NCBI GenBank assembly: GCA_017506865.1
Contig: JAFCMP010000512.1
Coordinates: forward strand, 1-64,000
Length of the DNA stretch: 64,000 nucleotides
Reading direction: 5' to 3'
Origin: Tribonema minus
Lineage: Eukaryota > Sar > Xanthophyceae > Tribonematales > Tribonemataceae
Part shown: one piece after another, positions 12,199-24,300 of the stretch
How the letters are laid out: each line of letters begins with the position of its first letter
Position numbering within the stretch: position 1 is the first letter of the stretch
Translations under genes and position numbers: made by a program
Notes under the pieces: model-generated
Databases searched by the model: none
Seen by the model: the letters and a program-made list of their open reading frames with translations, nothing else
What the model was told of the DNA's origin: nothing

Positions 12199-13507
12199 TG
12201 CAGAGCAGACTAATGTACAACGCACTCGTCTGCAAGGCCCCTGGCGTAATGGCTGCTGCAACGCCGGTGCCTTCGCTCTGCCAGAGTGTGGCCTTCTTCA
12301 CCAAACGCGCTGTGTGGTTGGTGCAGCTAGAGGTAGCCCTTTTCCGTCGTTGCACTGGAGCGTTGTGCGTGTTCCGGCAAGGCTGCGCCAATGTTACAGC
12401 AGAACTTCGGTCGACGAGCTGCTTCCTTGCCAGCCCGCGCCTCGCAATGTCAAATGACCAATATCTGAGCCAGGCAAAAAAACAGGCGAGCTGGGGTCAA
12501 ATCTGGCTTCCGAAGTGCACTTAAGAGTGGGTCTTCTTCAACTCGCGCCAACCACTTCCAAGGCGCTAGACACACACCAGCACAACGCACTCAGCCATTC
12601 GTTTGCGCCAGACGCATGCCCGGAACACGGCATGCGTTTCTGGCCATCCGCAATGCGTCGCGGCACAGGCAGCACTCATCATCAACATTTAGGGTCATGC
12701 AGCATGACCAAGATGGTGGCTTCAGCACCTCAAAGCAGGGCCTGCCCAGCCTGGCACTGCGGTCGGCAGTCGCGACAACAAAGGGGTGCACATACGGTGT
12801 TTGTGGCTGCTTGATGTGCTGGGCACATTTGGGGTCTGCATGAGCACCAGCGCAGGGGTGCTGCACAATGGTGGCGAAGCTCAGTGCCCGTCTTGACGCA
12901 CTGTACGCGAGACCACATGCGGGCCAGCTACTACCTTCGCCGCAACTCTGCGGCGCCCCCCCTCTCAAGATCAGCTCAGATAGCCTCAAGCTGCCCTCAT
13001 GAATGTTATGCGGATTCAGCAACAACGACAGCACCGACTTGGTGTCTGCAGCAGCTGTGCTCAGGATCATAGCATTCCCATCAGCAAACGATGGCTTGCA
13101 TGTGCCGTGCCTGTGGTGGACTGCATACCCTCCCATGCTGCACCCCTGCCAGTTCCGACGTCATCACAGGCCCCACACGACATCAGCGCCCAGCAGTCTC
13201 TGCATCCTCGGTGGCAGTCCGTCCGCCTGTGGGTGATGGAACTGTGCGCTCAGTCCATGCCAGGCCATTTCTTTCCTGCAGAGTGCCGTGCCAGAGGGTG
13301 AATTTGCTGCGTGTACAGTTTTGTCCACGGTCGAACTTCCTAGGCCTCGGCAATGGCAACGCCGCCCTAACGGGCACCACTGCCTGCCGCCAGCCGCACA
13401 CCCAGCATGCTCGCATGCAGCCCCGCCAACACAGCAGAATCATTATGTTGTTCACTGCATTTGCAAAGCTGGACGTCACACTCCGAGGTGCAGCGCCAGG
13501 ATGTTGC
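12199..13507. other. Spacer with no recognised gene
   Basis: Base composition is less GC-rich than the exons. A 181-residue minus-strand open frame (12591-13136) and a 274-residue plus-strand frame (11700-12524) cross it, but neither shows a known domain or a coherent splice pattern. It may hold the 3' part of the possible gene at 13508-13909 and the promoter of the HA gene. Confidence 0.3.
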
Positions 13508-13909
13508 TCATGGACGTTGGAAGCTCTGGCGTGCAGAGAACAACGCACGCTTAAGCCGTGGCAGGGAACTGGTTCCCATGTAGCCGGCATCATTTGTGGC
13601 CATCTCCACATCCTCCCCAGTCTCCGAGGTCGGCTGAAACGTGTCATGGTCAGCAGCTTGAAAGCCTCCGTGTTGTGGCTGCTGCTGCGTCAGAAATTAT
13701 ATTGCAGAGCGTGCATCACCGGGCCGATATCTAGAGGTAATTTGAATGACCGACGTTGCCAATGGCAGAGGCACCACTGAGGGTTCGCCGTCCTGCAGTC
13801 GACACTGCCCACTGGCAGGGAAACTGAACAGTGATCCACAGCCAACTGAGGGGGAGACTGCTTCACAATCCTCAACACCTAGCTTCTGTGCTGTGTGGCT
13901 GCTCCACAT
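13508..13909 (-). CDS. Possible small hypothetical minus-strand gene (two segments)
   Basis: Not a recognised family. One segment (13697-13909) starts with ATG and reads MWSSHTAQKLGVEDCEAV, with a normal residue mix. A second (about 13508-13676) follows an acceptor-like TTTCTGACGCAG and reads QQPQHGGFQAADHDTFQP, with acidic residues and TSETGEDVEMATNDAGYMG before a stop. No confident donor joins them. It would be divergent from the Frag1-family gene, whose start lies 269 bases away. Either a real hypothetical gene or chance open frames. Confidence 0.25.
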
Positions 13910-14178
13910 ATAGGCGATGATTACTGCAGCACTTCAAGAGTGTCATGAAGATGAAGTTGACTGAACTTCAAATCTCCGAGGTGGTACACACCAGTCGCGC
14001 CCTGCATAGCCATCGCCAACATATATAGCGTGGCAGACAAGCGCACAGCGGTCAGCTTGACTCCCAGGAAACGCTGCCGACGCCGACGTGTACAACTTGA
14101 TTTGGCCGATTGTGGAAGGAACAGGTTTACGAAGCACTAGTTGAGGGGCCGGCCTCATGAGCCTAAGCCGGCAGTGCA

Positions 14179-16869
14179 ATGGACGATGACTATGCGGAGC
14201 TGCTGGCGCGGCCCCCGCCATTTGCAGGTGAGCCAACCCTTAATTGCTGGTCATTCACTACTTTCTGAAGATGATAGTCAGGGCTTGACGCACAGTCATT
14301 CTCGCAGGCACATGGCATTCCTCGCAAAGTGTAAGTCGTCATCAGATGCTTGTTCACCTCCATCATTGAAACATATATGGATTGTTACTCAAGTACTGGA
14401 GCCTGGCAAAATGATGCTGACTGCCAGACGTCGCACACATGCACACGTCGCATCGCATGTCGTGCAGGCACTACGCATTTCTCTGTGCGGCTGAGGGCGC
14501 TGCCGGTGTTCTCAGCGGTGCTGGCGCTGAGCACAGTTCTGGTGGCGGGCGTGCTCTTTGGCGTCACCGGGAAAATCAAAGAACTGCCTGGCACCGGAGT
14601 CAGGCTGCCCACTGTCAGTCGGCTGGGGGCCTACCCGCCTGGCTGCTATGTGTTTGCGGGAGGCATGCACCTGGGCGCGATTGTGTTCATGCTGCTAGTC
14701 TGGGCAGTCAGGTCAGTGAACACCGCAGTGAGACCGCAACGACTGGATTGTGAGTGTCCGTGCGCGAACGTGAGCGCACATCGGGCGTGCGTCATCTCGT
14801 TGCTGTTCACTTGCGCGCATGGGCGTGTGTAATTTCGGTGCTCTTCAGTCGCACGCTGGCTTGTGCCTCCGGATCTCGCACATGCGTGAGTCAGCGGTCA
14901 TGGTGTCAGCACGCACATGCCAGGCCGCAGCGCACCGGTGCAGCCCTCGCACCGGCGAGCGACTGCACGGCAGTTACACACCCTTCAGTTGGCTCCCTGC
15001 GCAGACGCGCAACTCGATCTCAAAACTACTTAGCAGCACATCGCACGCACCACTGCAGCTCCCCATGCCCCGAGCACCACGCACGCACTCGCGGCATCGC
15101 ACAAACCGCTGCAGCGCACCACACCCTGAGCACCGCAATTGCAACAGCGCTTCGCGGCCGCCGCCGCCGCAGGCTGGCCCACACGCAGCGCCTCCGGGCG
15201 CGCACGGGCCTGGAGAAGTACGACAGCAGGGGCGCGGCGGCGCGGCGCTGCGCGGACGCCGCGTGCGCCGTGGGCACCGCGTTCAGCGCGCTGTGGTTCC
15301 TGGCGGGCTCGGTGCCGCCGCTGGCGCGCTACGACGGCGTCGCCGCCGCGCAGGACCGCGCGCACGTGACGGTCGCCGCGCTGGGCATCGCCGCGCTCGC
15401 GGCGTACGCGGCGATCGTGTGCTTCGGGTGAGCGCCGCCGCAGCTGCTGTTGCTGCTTGCAGGCATCACTTGTTGGGGTTAAACGCAAGCCACGTGCGTG
15501 TGCTGACTCGCGCGACGTGAGTGCGCTGCGCGAGCAGGCAAGGCGGGCAGACACATTGAACGGGGCACTTGTGGCAGCCATCGCTTGCATGAATGTCTGC
15601 TGCGCGAGACTGGCGCAACGTGAATGCGCTGTGCAAGCAGGTGATGGGGGCAGGCACGTCGCACAGGGCACTCGTGGCATCTTGACTGCCTTGCTGCCCC
15701 TCGAAGCGCTGACATTGCTCGCATCACGACCACCTGCATCGCGGGAGGTGCGCTGCACCGTCCAGTGGAGCATCCGCGCAGCACCGCCAGGCCGGTGCGC
15801 ACCGCCTTTCTCAAATGCATGCGTACAATGCACTCCACCACTTGTTTGAAGCCGCTGGTGCTGCAAGCTAACAACAACCCGCATTGTGCGCGCTGCCGCT
15901 GCCCTCTCAGGGTCCTGCTGTGGGCGCGGGGGGTGTTTCTGCTGTCTGAGACGGACGTCTTCTGGTTTAGATGGAAATTGTGGTGTGTGGCGGTGCTGGT
16001 GGGAGCGGCGCTGTCAACTTGGATAGCCGTGCCCATTCAAAATCGCTGGTTCCCTGATGGCGCCGACTGCAGCTTGGAATGGTGCAGGTAAGGCGGGCCT
16101 CATTGCGCACTCATGCATCTCATGTGTGCAATATCAGCACCAAGCGCATACACCCCCCCCTCCCCCTGTGGTAGGTTGCAGCAGCACGGCTTCACTGTGT
16201 TGCGCAGCAGCATTTGCCATATTCTTTCACCCCAAATGACGCATCTGCTCACAGCACAGCACCCGCCTGCAAGGGGGGTGGCTATACGCTGTGGTGTACA
16301 TACAGCACAGGCGGCGCATACGTGTGCATAGTGTGCTCGCGTCGCCTGCTGCTGTGCCGTACGTAAATGTATTCCTCATGCACTTATGCCATGTTGTGCT
16401 CTGAAGTATGCGCTTGTGACATGTTGGATCAGCATCGGCTTGCAGCCACGGACGCTGGGCAGCACGATGTACAACGTCAGGCAGCGCTGTTGTAGGAGGC
16501 AAAGGGCAACGCTGATGGAGTGTCACACGCGGAAGTTTTTCGGGCGCCATCATGCGGCATGCACTGCCCGTGTGTATGTTTCTGTGGCAGCCTATGCCTC
16601 ACCTTTTCGGCGGTCGTGAAGATCCCAGTGGCAGTACAAACATCAACTCTGGTGTGCACAAGTACACTGTCAACGTGCTCAAGTCCGCGCAGTCATCACC
16701 GCTGACACCATTTCCCCATGTGCGCTGCGCGCGTCGCTGCAGGCAAGCCAGCATACAGGCCGTTGGCGAATACGTCATGTTCCCGGCCGCCGTTCTGTTC
16801 ATATTCTCATTAAAACACGACTTGGCGTCCGTGCACGGCAACCTCACTGTGGAACGCGTCTTCCTGTGA
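14179..16869 (+). CDS. Frag1/DRAM/Sfk1-family six-helix membrane protein
   Basis: Five exons (14179-14227, 14468-14711, 15173-15427, 15911-16087, 16743-16869) join in phase to 852 nt, 283 aa. Hydropathy by eye gives six helices: LPVFSAVLALSTVLVAGVLF; then YVFAGGMHLGAIVFMLLVWA; two in the third exon; WKLWCVAVLVGAALSTWIAV; and VGEYVMFPAAVLFIFSL. A short acidic N-terminus (MDDDYAELL) faces a luminal loop with GTGVRLPTVSRLGAYPP, typical of the family and of the N-terminal part of Cwh43. Members include the lysosomal autophagy modulator DRAM, Frag1/PGAP2 (GPI-anchor lipid remodelling) and yeast Sfk1; which role applies here cannot be told. A polyadenylation-like AATAAA lies at 16925. Introns 3 and 4 carry tandem repeats (for example about 15500-15690). 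Confidence 0.85.
15500..15695 (+). repeat. Two diverged tandem units in a Frag1-gene intron
   Basis: Two units of roughly 100 bases share GACGTGAGTGCGCTGCG/CAACGTGAATGCGCTGTG and GGGCACTTGTGGCA/GGGCACTCGTGGCA. They lie in the intron between 15428 and 15910. Confidence 0.5.
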
Positions 16870-17675
16870 CACATTTGCGGGATGGATTCCTGTAAATACA
16901 AAAGGGCATACACAAAGCAGATGTAATAAAGGACAAGTCCCAATTCGCAGGCTGAGTGTGAGCTCGCCAGTGCTGCAGTGGTGTCTGTGATGTCTGCATG
17001 ACGCACTTTTGTTGCACACAGTGCGCAGGCTGTGGCTTGTCGTTCGCAAGATGTGCGATACCATTTCCATTCACGCATGATATGGGACAACGCTCACGAC
17101 GTGTGATTAAAATTTTGGCAACGCTGTGAAACACTTCCATGGATGCCAGCCCTCCTCGTGATCAACGTAGACGACATTCTCAATGATGATGGTTGCTTCT
17201 TGGTGTGCTATGTAGTTGGGATGCTACAGTGATGATTGTGGCGCAAGAAGCCCGCCAGATCAATGCGCCATAAGGTTTGTTCGACACGTCATGATGACGG
17301 AATATTGCCTTGCAAACTGCTCGACCATATACGTCACCTCAGGCACATCATTTCTTCACATTGGTACTGAAAAAGGACTTGGGGGGATGTGACCTCGGGG
17401 GGCGCCCCAACCCTACTTCCTGCATTGGGTAGAAACAGACGAGTAGGAGTTGCATGTACTGCGCTGTACGACACTACAGGCTGCGCATAGCTGTCAGTGC
17501 GGTGGTAGTCTAATCATCGGCAGCGCCGACGCTGGGTGGCAGTTGCAGGAGCCAGGAGGGCTGTTCAGGGAGGTGCTGCCCTCGGCACTTGGCGAACAGA
17601 TCCTTTCAGAGCCGGCTGACAGCAGCGTGCTGCACAACGACAGCCATCAGCATCAGCAACGCAGCGTGAAGCAGC
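16870..17675. other. Spacer between the Frag1-family and ankyrin genes
   Basis: Contains the AATAAA at 16925. No confident coding exon; the 163-residue minus-strand frame (16599-17090) lies partly antisense to the Frag1 last exon and shows no domain. The ankyrin promoter should be here, but no core motif is evident. Confidence 0.4.
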
Positions 17676-20600
17676 ATGTTCAACTTTTTGTTCCAGGGTA
17701 ACCTGGGGGACATCATCGCCCCCATCCAGAGCCCGGAGCAGCAGCTCCTGATCGCAATACAGAACAGGCAGATGGACAAGGCAAGTCGCTGCTGAAGCCA
17801 TCAACAAGTGACTGTGTGCATCAAAATATCATTGTTATTGTGACGCAAGAGGCAATGGTCTGCATGTACGCGTGTCTGCGCAATACAGCTGTTGATGTGG
17901 CGCTCCTCTCCAGTGCGCGCGCCTGCAACGTACAGCAACAAGGGCTGCTGTGTGTGTGTTGTGGTCATTGTCATGACGTGCCCTCCCATCGTCTCTCATG
18001 CAGGTGCAGCAGCTGCTGGAGGTGCAGAGGGTTCCTGCTAACTGTCGCAACCAGGTGAACGACTTGGCAGTACAACGCCGTAAGGCACCAACTACTCAAG
18101 CTAGTCTAGTGCAGCCTTGCTGGAGATGCCAGTGCCCGCCCTAGCACGTCACTCCTGTGCTGCCGGCAGCTGCACAGCGAATTGCACTCGCCGCGTCAGC
18201 CATCATTGCGGCTATCCCTACCAAAGTTCTCGGCTGGTCAAGCGTCTCCTCATGGCCAAACCACTTAGTGAATGCATAATCAGCAGAAGTCGATCAGCTC
18301 AACCTTTCAATGCCTCTTGCTGGGCTACCAGGACCGTAGGGTCAAGGGTCTTGAGAACACACCGAGTTGGTTGACGGGCTGGCACATGAGCTCTGACAGC
18401 CATTACTGCTGCAGCCATAAGCCTGATTGCAACACTGAGTGCATCAGCCGCTGCACATTTGTCTTGGCTTCGCGAGCCACTCTGCTCATTGCAGCTGAAC
18501 GGACCCCGTTGAACGATCACCACGGGAAGCGATAGGCGTAGCTGCCGTGCTGTTGCGGTATGGAGCCACCAATGCACATTCTGGCATGCGCGACGTGCAG
18601 AAGGCAGCCCCCATCTACTTGCGTAGGGCCTGTCCCGAAGTGCAGCAGGCGCTTCTGTTCGGTGGCAGCGATCAGCATACGAACGCGCTGCTGCCGGCGT
18701 CCAGGCCCGTCAACATGCGCTGCGCGTTGTGCTCATGGCGTGTGCATATGCATCTCCGCGTATGCTCGTAGGCTCCCCCATAAGCAGCCGCGTCAGCAGC
18801 ACCGGCTCGTGCGTATCGTTCAGCTCTGCGCGTTCCGCCGAGCACTACCCCTGCCCAAACCTATTCTGACAGGCTAGTTGTGGACATACGTGCACACACT
18901 CTCAGCCGCGCCCGACCGCTGCCGCGCACCGCATCTTGCGCACGCGGCGGAGCGGTGCTGCCGCGGCGTGCGTCCACAATCAGGGTTAGGGTTAGGGTTA
19001 CAGACCCACATGCTACTCCTCAACCGCACCTCGCCGCCTGGCGCAGCTGCGGCGCCGGTACACACACACGCACACACACACACACACACATCCGTACATG
19101 CGCACGCTCCTGCGAATGGCAAGCAGCGGAGAGTCGCCGCAAGGCGCATTGTACGCGCGCGTGACGGGCCAGGCGCGCCCGCTGCGGCGCCCGCCCACAT
19201 CTCCACACTAGGAGTATACACGTATACTACCCCGAAACCACGCATCGGATCCCTCGCGCTCCTCGCGCGCGCGCGCGGCAGAGCGGCGTGACGCTCGTGC
19301 ACACATACCCCCTCATGCATACATGAGGCCCTCACGCACACATACCCCATCACGCATACCTACCCCCTCATGCATACATACCCCCTCACGCGCGCGGCAG
19401 AGCGGCGTGACGCCCGTGCACATGGCGTGCCAGGCGGGGCTCGCGCACGCACATACACACATTGCATATATGCATACATACCCCTGAACCGCGCCCACAC
19501 TGCGCCTGCTCGCTTGCGTTCGCCGCGCGCGCGGCAGAGCGGCGTTACGCCCGTGCACATGGCGTGCCAGGCGGGGCTGCAGGAGCTGCTGCGGCGCCTG
19601 GCGGAGCTGGGGGGGGACCTGGCGGGCGCGGACAACAGCGGCAACACGCCGCTGCACTACGCCGCCAAGGGCGGGCAGATCGACACCGTCAAGTGAGTCG
19701 GCGGCGCGCGGAGTTACACCCAAAGCGTACAGTAACTGCTGTGTGGTGGCGTGTCTGTTGAAGCAGAGGGCGTCGAGTGCGTCGGAGGCGCGCGCGTTAC
19801 AGCCAAAGCTTGCGATGAGAGCGGCGCGCTGGACGGAGTGCCTCGCCATAGTCTGGTCGACGCGGGGAGGCGACAACGCTCCTCAGAGTAGCTGTACTAC
19901 TGCATGGCCTGTTGAAGCGGGGAGGCGATGCTCCACACGGTAGGTATGTATTCAGGGCAGGTACTACTGCAGACTGCAGGGAGGTGGCACTCCTCCACGC
20001 GAACGTGCGACCAGGTGCAGAGGCGGGGGTGCCCCCCCCAGATTACACACTTGCGAGCATCATAGTCTAATGAAGCTGAGAGCGTTGAGTGAGTGGGAGG
20101 CACGCGCGTCGCCGCCACGGTGTGTGATGCACGTGGCGCGTTGGAGTGCCTCGTCATAGTCTGTTAAAAGTGGGGAGGTGACGCTCATCAGGGTAGGTAG
20201 GTATACTACTGCAGACTGCAGGGAGGTGACGCTCCTCGTGAACTTGCGACCCGCCGCAGAGGCGGGTGCCCCCCCCAGACATACACTTGAGAGTGGAAGA
20301 CGGAAGAGACACGTGCGCGCGCGTGTGTGAGCCGTTTTCAATCGGTTGCGGTTGCCCTAATGTGCTGGTAGGCGCAAGCCGCGAATTTGGGTTAGGGTAA
20401 CCCTGAGAGGGCGGCAGGCCATTGAGCGCTCTGGCGCTATGGACGGGACTGGACAGCTTGCGCACAGCGCGCGCGGTTTGGTGCTGGGCACACGGCGTAT
20501 TATGTGCAGCGCATGGCCGACTTTGAGGGTGCTGCCCATGTTAGGATTAGGGTTAGGGTTAGGGCAGGGGTTAGGAATGCGGGGTGAGGGTGAGGGCTAG

Positions 20601-21354
20601 TCTGCTGCGAGGGCTTGCGGTCTGCTGCGAGGGCCTGCGCTCTGGCACTGCGGCGTAGGTCAGGCACGCGTAGAGCTCCAACGACAGAGCTCTGGCGCGC
20701 AGACGTCGCACACAAGTATCTGCTGCAAACGCTGTCAAAAGCAGCACATGTACGCACAGTGTTTTGGAGGGGCAGCCTGGTCTTCTCTTGAAACGATGAA
20801 GCGCGATGCAGATGTGCTGTGTTTGCCAATTGCCAGCTTGCTTGAAGTTGAACTGGGCCGCCACGTTGAAGTTGATCTTGGCTTCACACGCACAAATGGA
20901 CCATGAACATTTCTACTTTGTCACCGCTGCAACGCTGGTCCACTTGCGTTGCTGCGCGAACGCTGCGGCCCCATGGTACTCAGGGTTAGCAGCCAAGAGC
21001 TCACAGCGCCTGCTTGGTCAAGGGTTAGGGTGAGGGTCAGGCGGAGAGTCAGGTCAGGGCTGGGGTTAGGGTTAGGGTTCAACAGCCCTCATTCGCACCC
21101 AGAGGATGGCTGCTCCGCGTGAAGAGCCGCAGCGACATGAGACGTCATCGGGCAGCAGGAAGGGCCCCGTTGCCCGCGCAGCGCTGACGAGCAGCGAGCA
21201 CTTCACGCTGGGCCTCTTGCCCGCGTCGCATTTGCGCCGCCGCCTCCGCAATACGCCCAAGGCCTGCAGCGCCATCCGACGCCGCAAGGCAGTACGAAGC
21301 GCCTCGCTGTCCGAATAGCACAGGAGGCCCCCAGCCTCACCCCCGCACCGCTTT

Positions 21355-21386
<32 letters not shown>

Positions 21387-24300
21387 TCTGCCCCCTCGCT
21401 GCTGCGCAGGTGGCTGCTGGAGCTAGGCGCGCGCGTGGACGCGCGGAACGCATCGCGCCAGTCGCCATACGACCTGGTGAGCAGCGCTCCGCAGCCGCCC
21501 CTGCCCGCACGCATGCAGTATCCATCAATCTGATCCCTACTTTGCCAGTGTGAGATGAGGGGGCGTGTGCTCTGAAGCCTGGGTGCGTGCGGCATGCGTT
21601 CGTTCGCGCCGTGGACGCGCGGAACGCGTCGCGCGAGTCGCCGTACGACCTGGTGAGTGCGCACGCTCGCGCCGCGGCGGCAGCGCTCTGCTTGTTTGGC
21701 CGCGCGGCGCCGCTGCGGCATGTGCGCCTGCCAGCGAACAGCCTCCATCGTGTACACAGATGGAGCCTGTGCCTGTGTCGTGACGCCCGTCCGTATGATG
21801 CAGAAGACGACGAAACCCAGTCTCATCTGTCGCACAAGAAGGAGTGGTGCGCGCGCACGCCGCGGCGGCAGCGCTCCGCAGCGGCCCCTGTCCGCGCGCA
21901 CGCGGCAACAGAGATGATCTTCAGCACGCGATGATGGGGCTCCGATGAGAAAGAAGCCTGGTTGTTGCATGCGCTTCTTTTCTCCCGATCCGCACGCACA
22001 CACGCAGCGCCTCTATTGCAAGGAGAAAGAAGATGGGCGGAGCGCGCGCGTGCCTCCCCTGCTTGCGTCCTTTCCAAGTCAAAACCCCAAAACTGAAGTC
22101 TGAGGTTCAACTGCAGTTTCTTTGGCACAAGGTGGGCCACGAAAAGGTCAGCGCCTGCGTTGCGCGCGACCGTGAGTCCGCTTGCCCGTGGACGAGCAGG
22201 TCGCGGCGCTGTTGACACCGGAGACTGTGGAGCGGGTCAGGCAGATGGTGCCAGCCCTGCACAAGTTTGATCCGGACAACCACGGTAGTGCCATAGGCTG
22301 GCGTAGGCTGGCGTAAGCATAGGCTGGCGTAGGCTGGCACTACGGTGGTTGTCCAGTCCGGATCGTACTTGTGCAGGGCTGGCACTACCTGCCTGACCCG
22401 CTCCACAGTCTCCGGTGTCAAAAGCGGCGCGGCGCACGCGGGTCCGCCGGTGCGCACGCACGCCAGCACCGCGAGACTCTCAGCAGCGGTGAGTTCCGCA
22501 ACTCCGAGCTGCACCCCGCCTGCCCCCCCCCCCCCCCCCCCCCTGCGTCCCCCTGTGCGCATTGCTCAGGCGACCAGTCAGTGGTGCGGCAGTACCTGGT
22601 GGGGGTCGCTTGCAGGGGCCGCCAGTGGCATGCGCAACGCTGCCGCCACTCTCGCTGCCGATCGCTTGCGTGCTGCCCTCTCTGCGGCTGACACATTCTT
22701 GCCACGTCTGCCGCTGCCGCTCCCTCCCCCCCCTCAACCCCCGCCCCCTGTGTCCCCTTGTGCGCATTGCTCAGGCGAGGTGCGGCTGCAAATCTTGAGC
22801 TCCACGATGCCGTGCTGAGCCCTGCCCCCCGCCCCCCCAACCCCAACCAACCCCCCCTGCGTCCCCCTGTGCGCATCGCTCAGGCGACCAATCACGTGGT
22901 GCGGCAGTACCTGCTGCCGCTGCAGCTCAAGGCGGAGGCGTCGAATCCGTCCTCGGCGGCGGCGTCGCCGTACGACTACCCGGGCGCGCAGGCGCAGCAG
23001 CAGCAGCAGTACGCGGCGCCGCTGCCGCCGCCGTCCGCCGCGCTCGAGGCGCTGATGCAGGTGGGGGTTTGCTGCTGAGTGATGACACTTGGTTGAAGTT
23101 GACGTGCCGTTGCTGCTGCCGTTTGCGGCGCGCGAGGCGCTGACAAAGGCGAGATTTGCACTTCAGTGATGAGTGACACTTGGAATCTGAACGTAATCCC
23201 AATTTTAAGTCTGAATACACTTGAAGTGTGAACTGACCCTTAGTCCCAAGTTGAAGGTGGACTATATTCCCAGCATGGCATGTGCCTGGCGGGTAGATGA
23301 GGTTGCAGGAAGAACGCCATCGGTAGGCCATCACCGATGCGCAGGCAAGCACGCCGCTGATCGTGCCCGCCTGCTTGATCTCACTTCACGGCCCCGCACT
23401 GCTGTGCAAACTGCGCGCCTCACGATTGATTGCAAACGCAGCGGCGGCGCTGCTGAGCCGCTGACGCAGCGCGCTCCCGCACGACTCTCGCCGCCACAGG
23501 CGCACAGCGGCGCGCCGCTGCCGCTGCCCGGCGCCGCCGCCGCGTACAAGCCGCCGCCGGTGCCGCATCCCATGGGCATGCAGCAGCAGCAGCAGGGCGG
23601 GGGAGGCATGTACCCCCCTCTCTCCCCCATCCTGTCGTCCCCCCTGCCGACCCCCGCTGGCCCAGTCAATCCCCCTGCGGCGTCGCAGCAGCAGCAGCCA
23701 CAGCAGCAGCCGCCGCCGCCAGCGGCGGTGCCGCCGCCGCACATGCCGCCGCCGGTGGCGGTGCAGACGGCAGTGCCGCAGGCGCTGACGTCGGCGCCGA
23801 CGCCGCTGACACCGCCTCCCCCAGGTACTGTACGCTTTGCATGCGAGGTTTTTGGGGACTGTGGGCTGTGAAAGCGCAGGTCGCGGTTTCACATAAAGCT
23901 TTAGCGCTGTTTTGTGAGGGTTCGCACAGGTACGCGCGATATGATTCCGTGCGCGCTGTGAGAGTGCCAGTCACTGGTTGAGATATGGTCAGCAAACATT
24001 TTGTTGCATACAGGTAGCGCTTTGAGCGTGGATTAGGCACAAGGACATCCTAGTACTGATCGAACCACAGGTGACTCCGTGCTAATCGACTAACTCAGAT
24101 GTGCAGCCCCTCCTCCGGGGCCGCTGCCTCTGGTCTGGCTGGTATCAATGGCAGCACATGTGTTCCGTTGACTCTTGACTCACTCCTGCACATGCGCAGT
24201 CTTCTTGGGGGCGGCGCCGTCGGAGGGAGGCTGCGTAACTGCCACTGCGATCCTCCACGCCGCAGTCGCATTGGCGTGACCAGGAGGCGTGCGCGTCAAT

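Noticed and set aside
11700-12524. 274-codon plus-strand open frame
   Set aside because: It runs antisense across the first two HA exons, is rich in R, A, C and P, and has no domain. The minus-strand HA reading explains the coding signal.
12591-13136. 181-codon minus-strand open frame
   Set aside because: Parts look protein-like, but I found no domain, no clear start and no consistent splicing with the neighbouring candidate exon, so it is not called as a gene.
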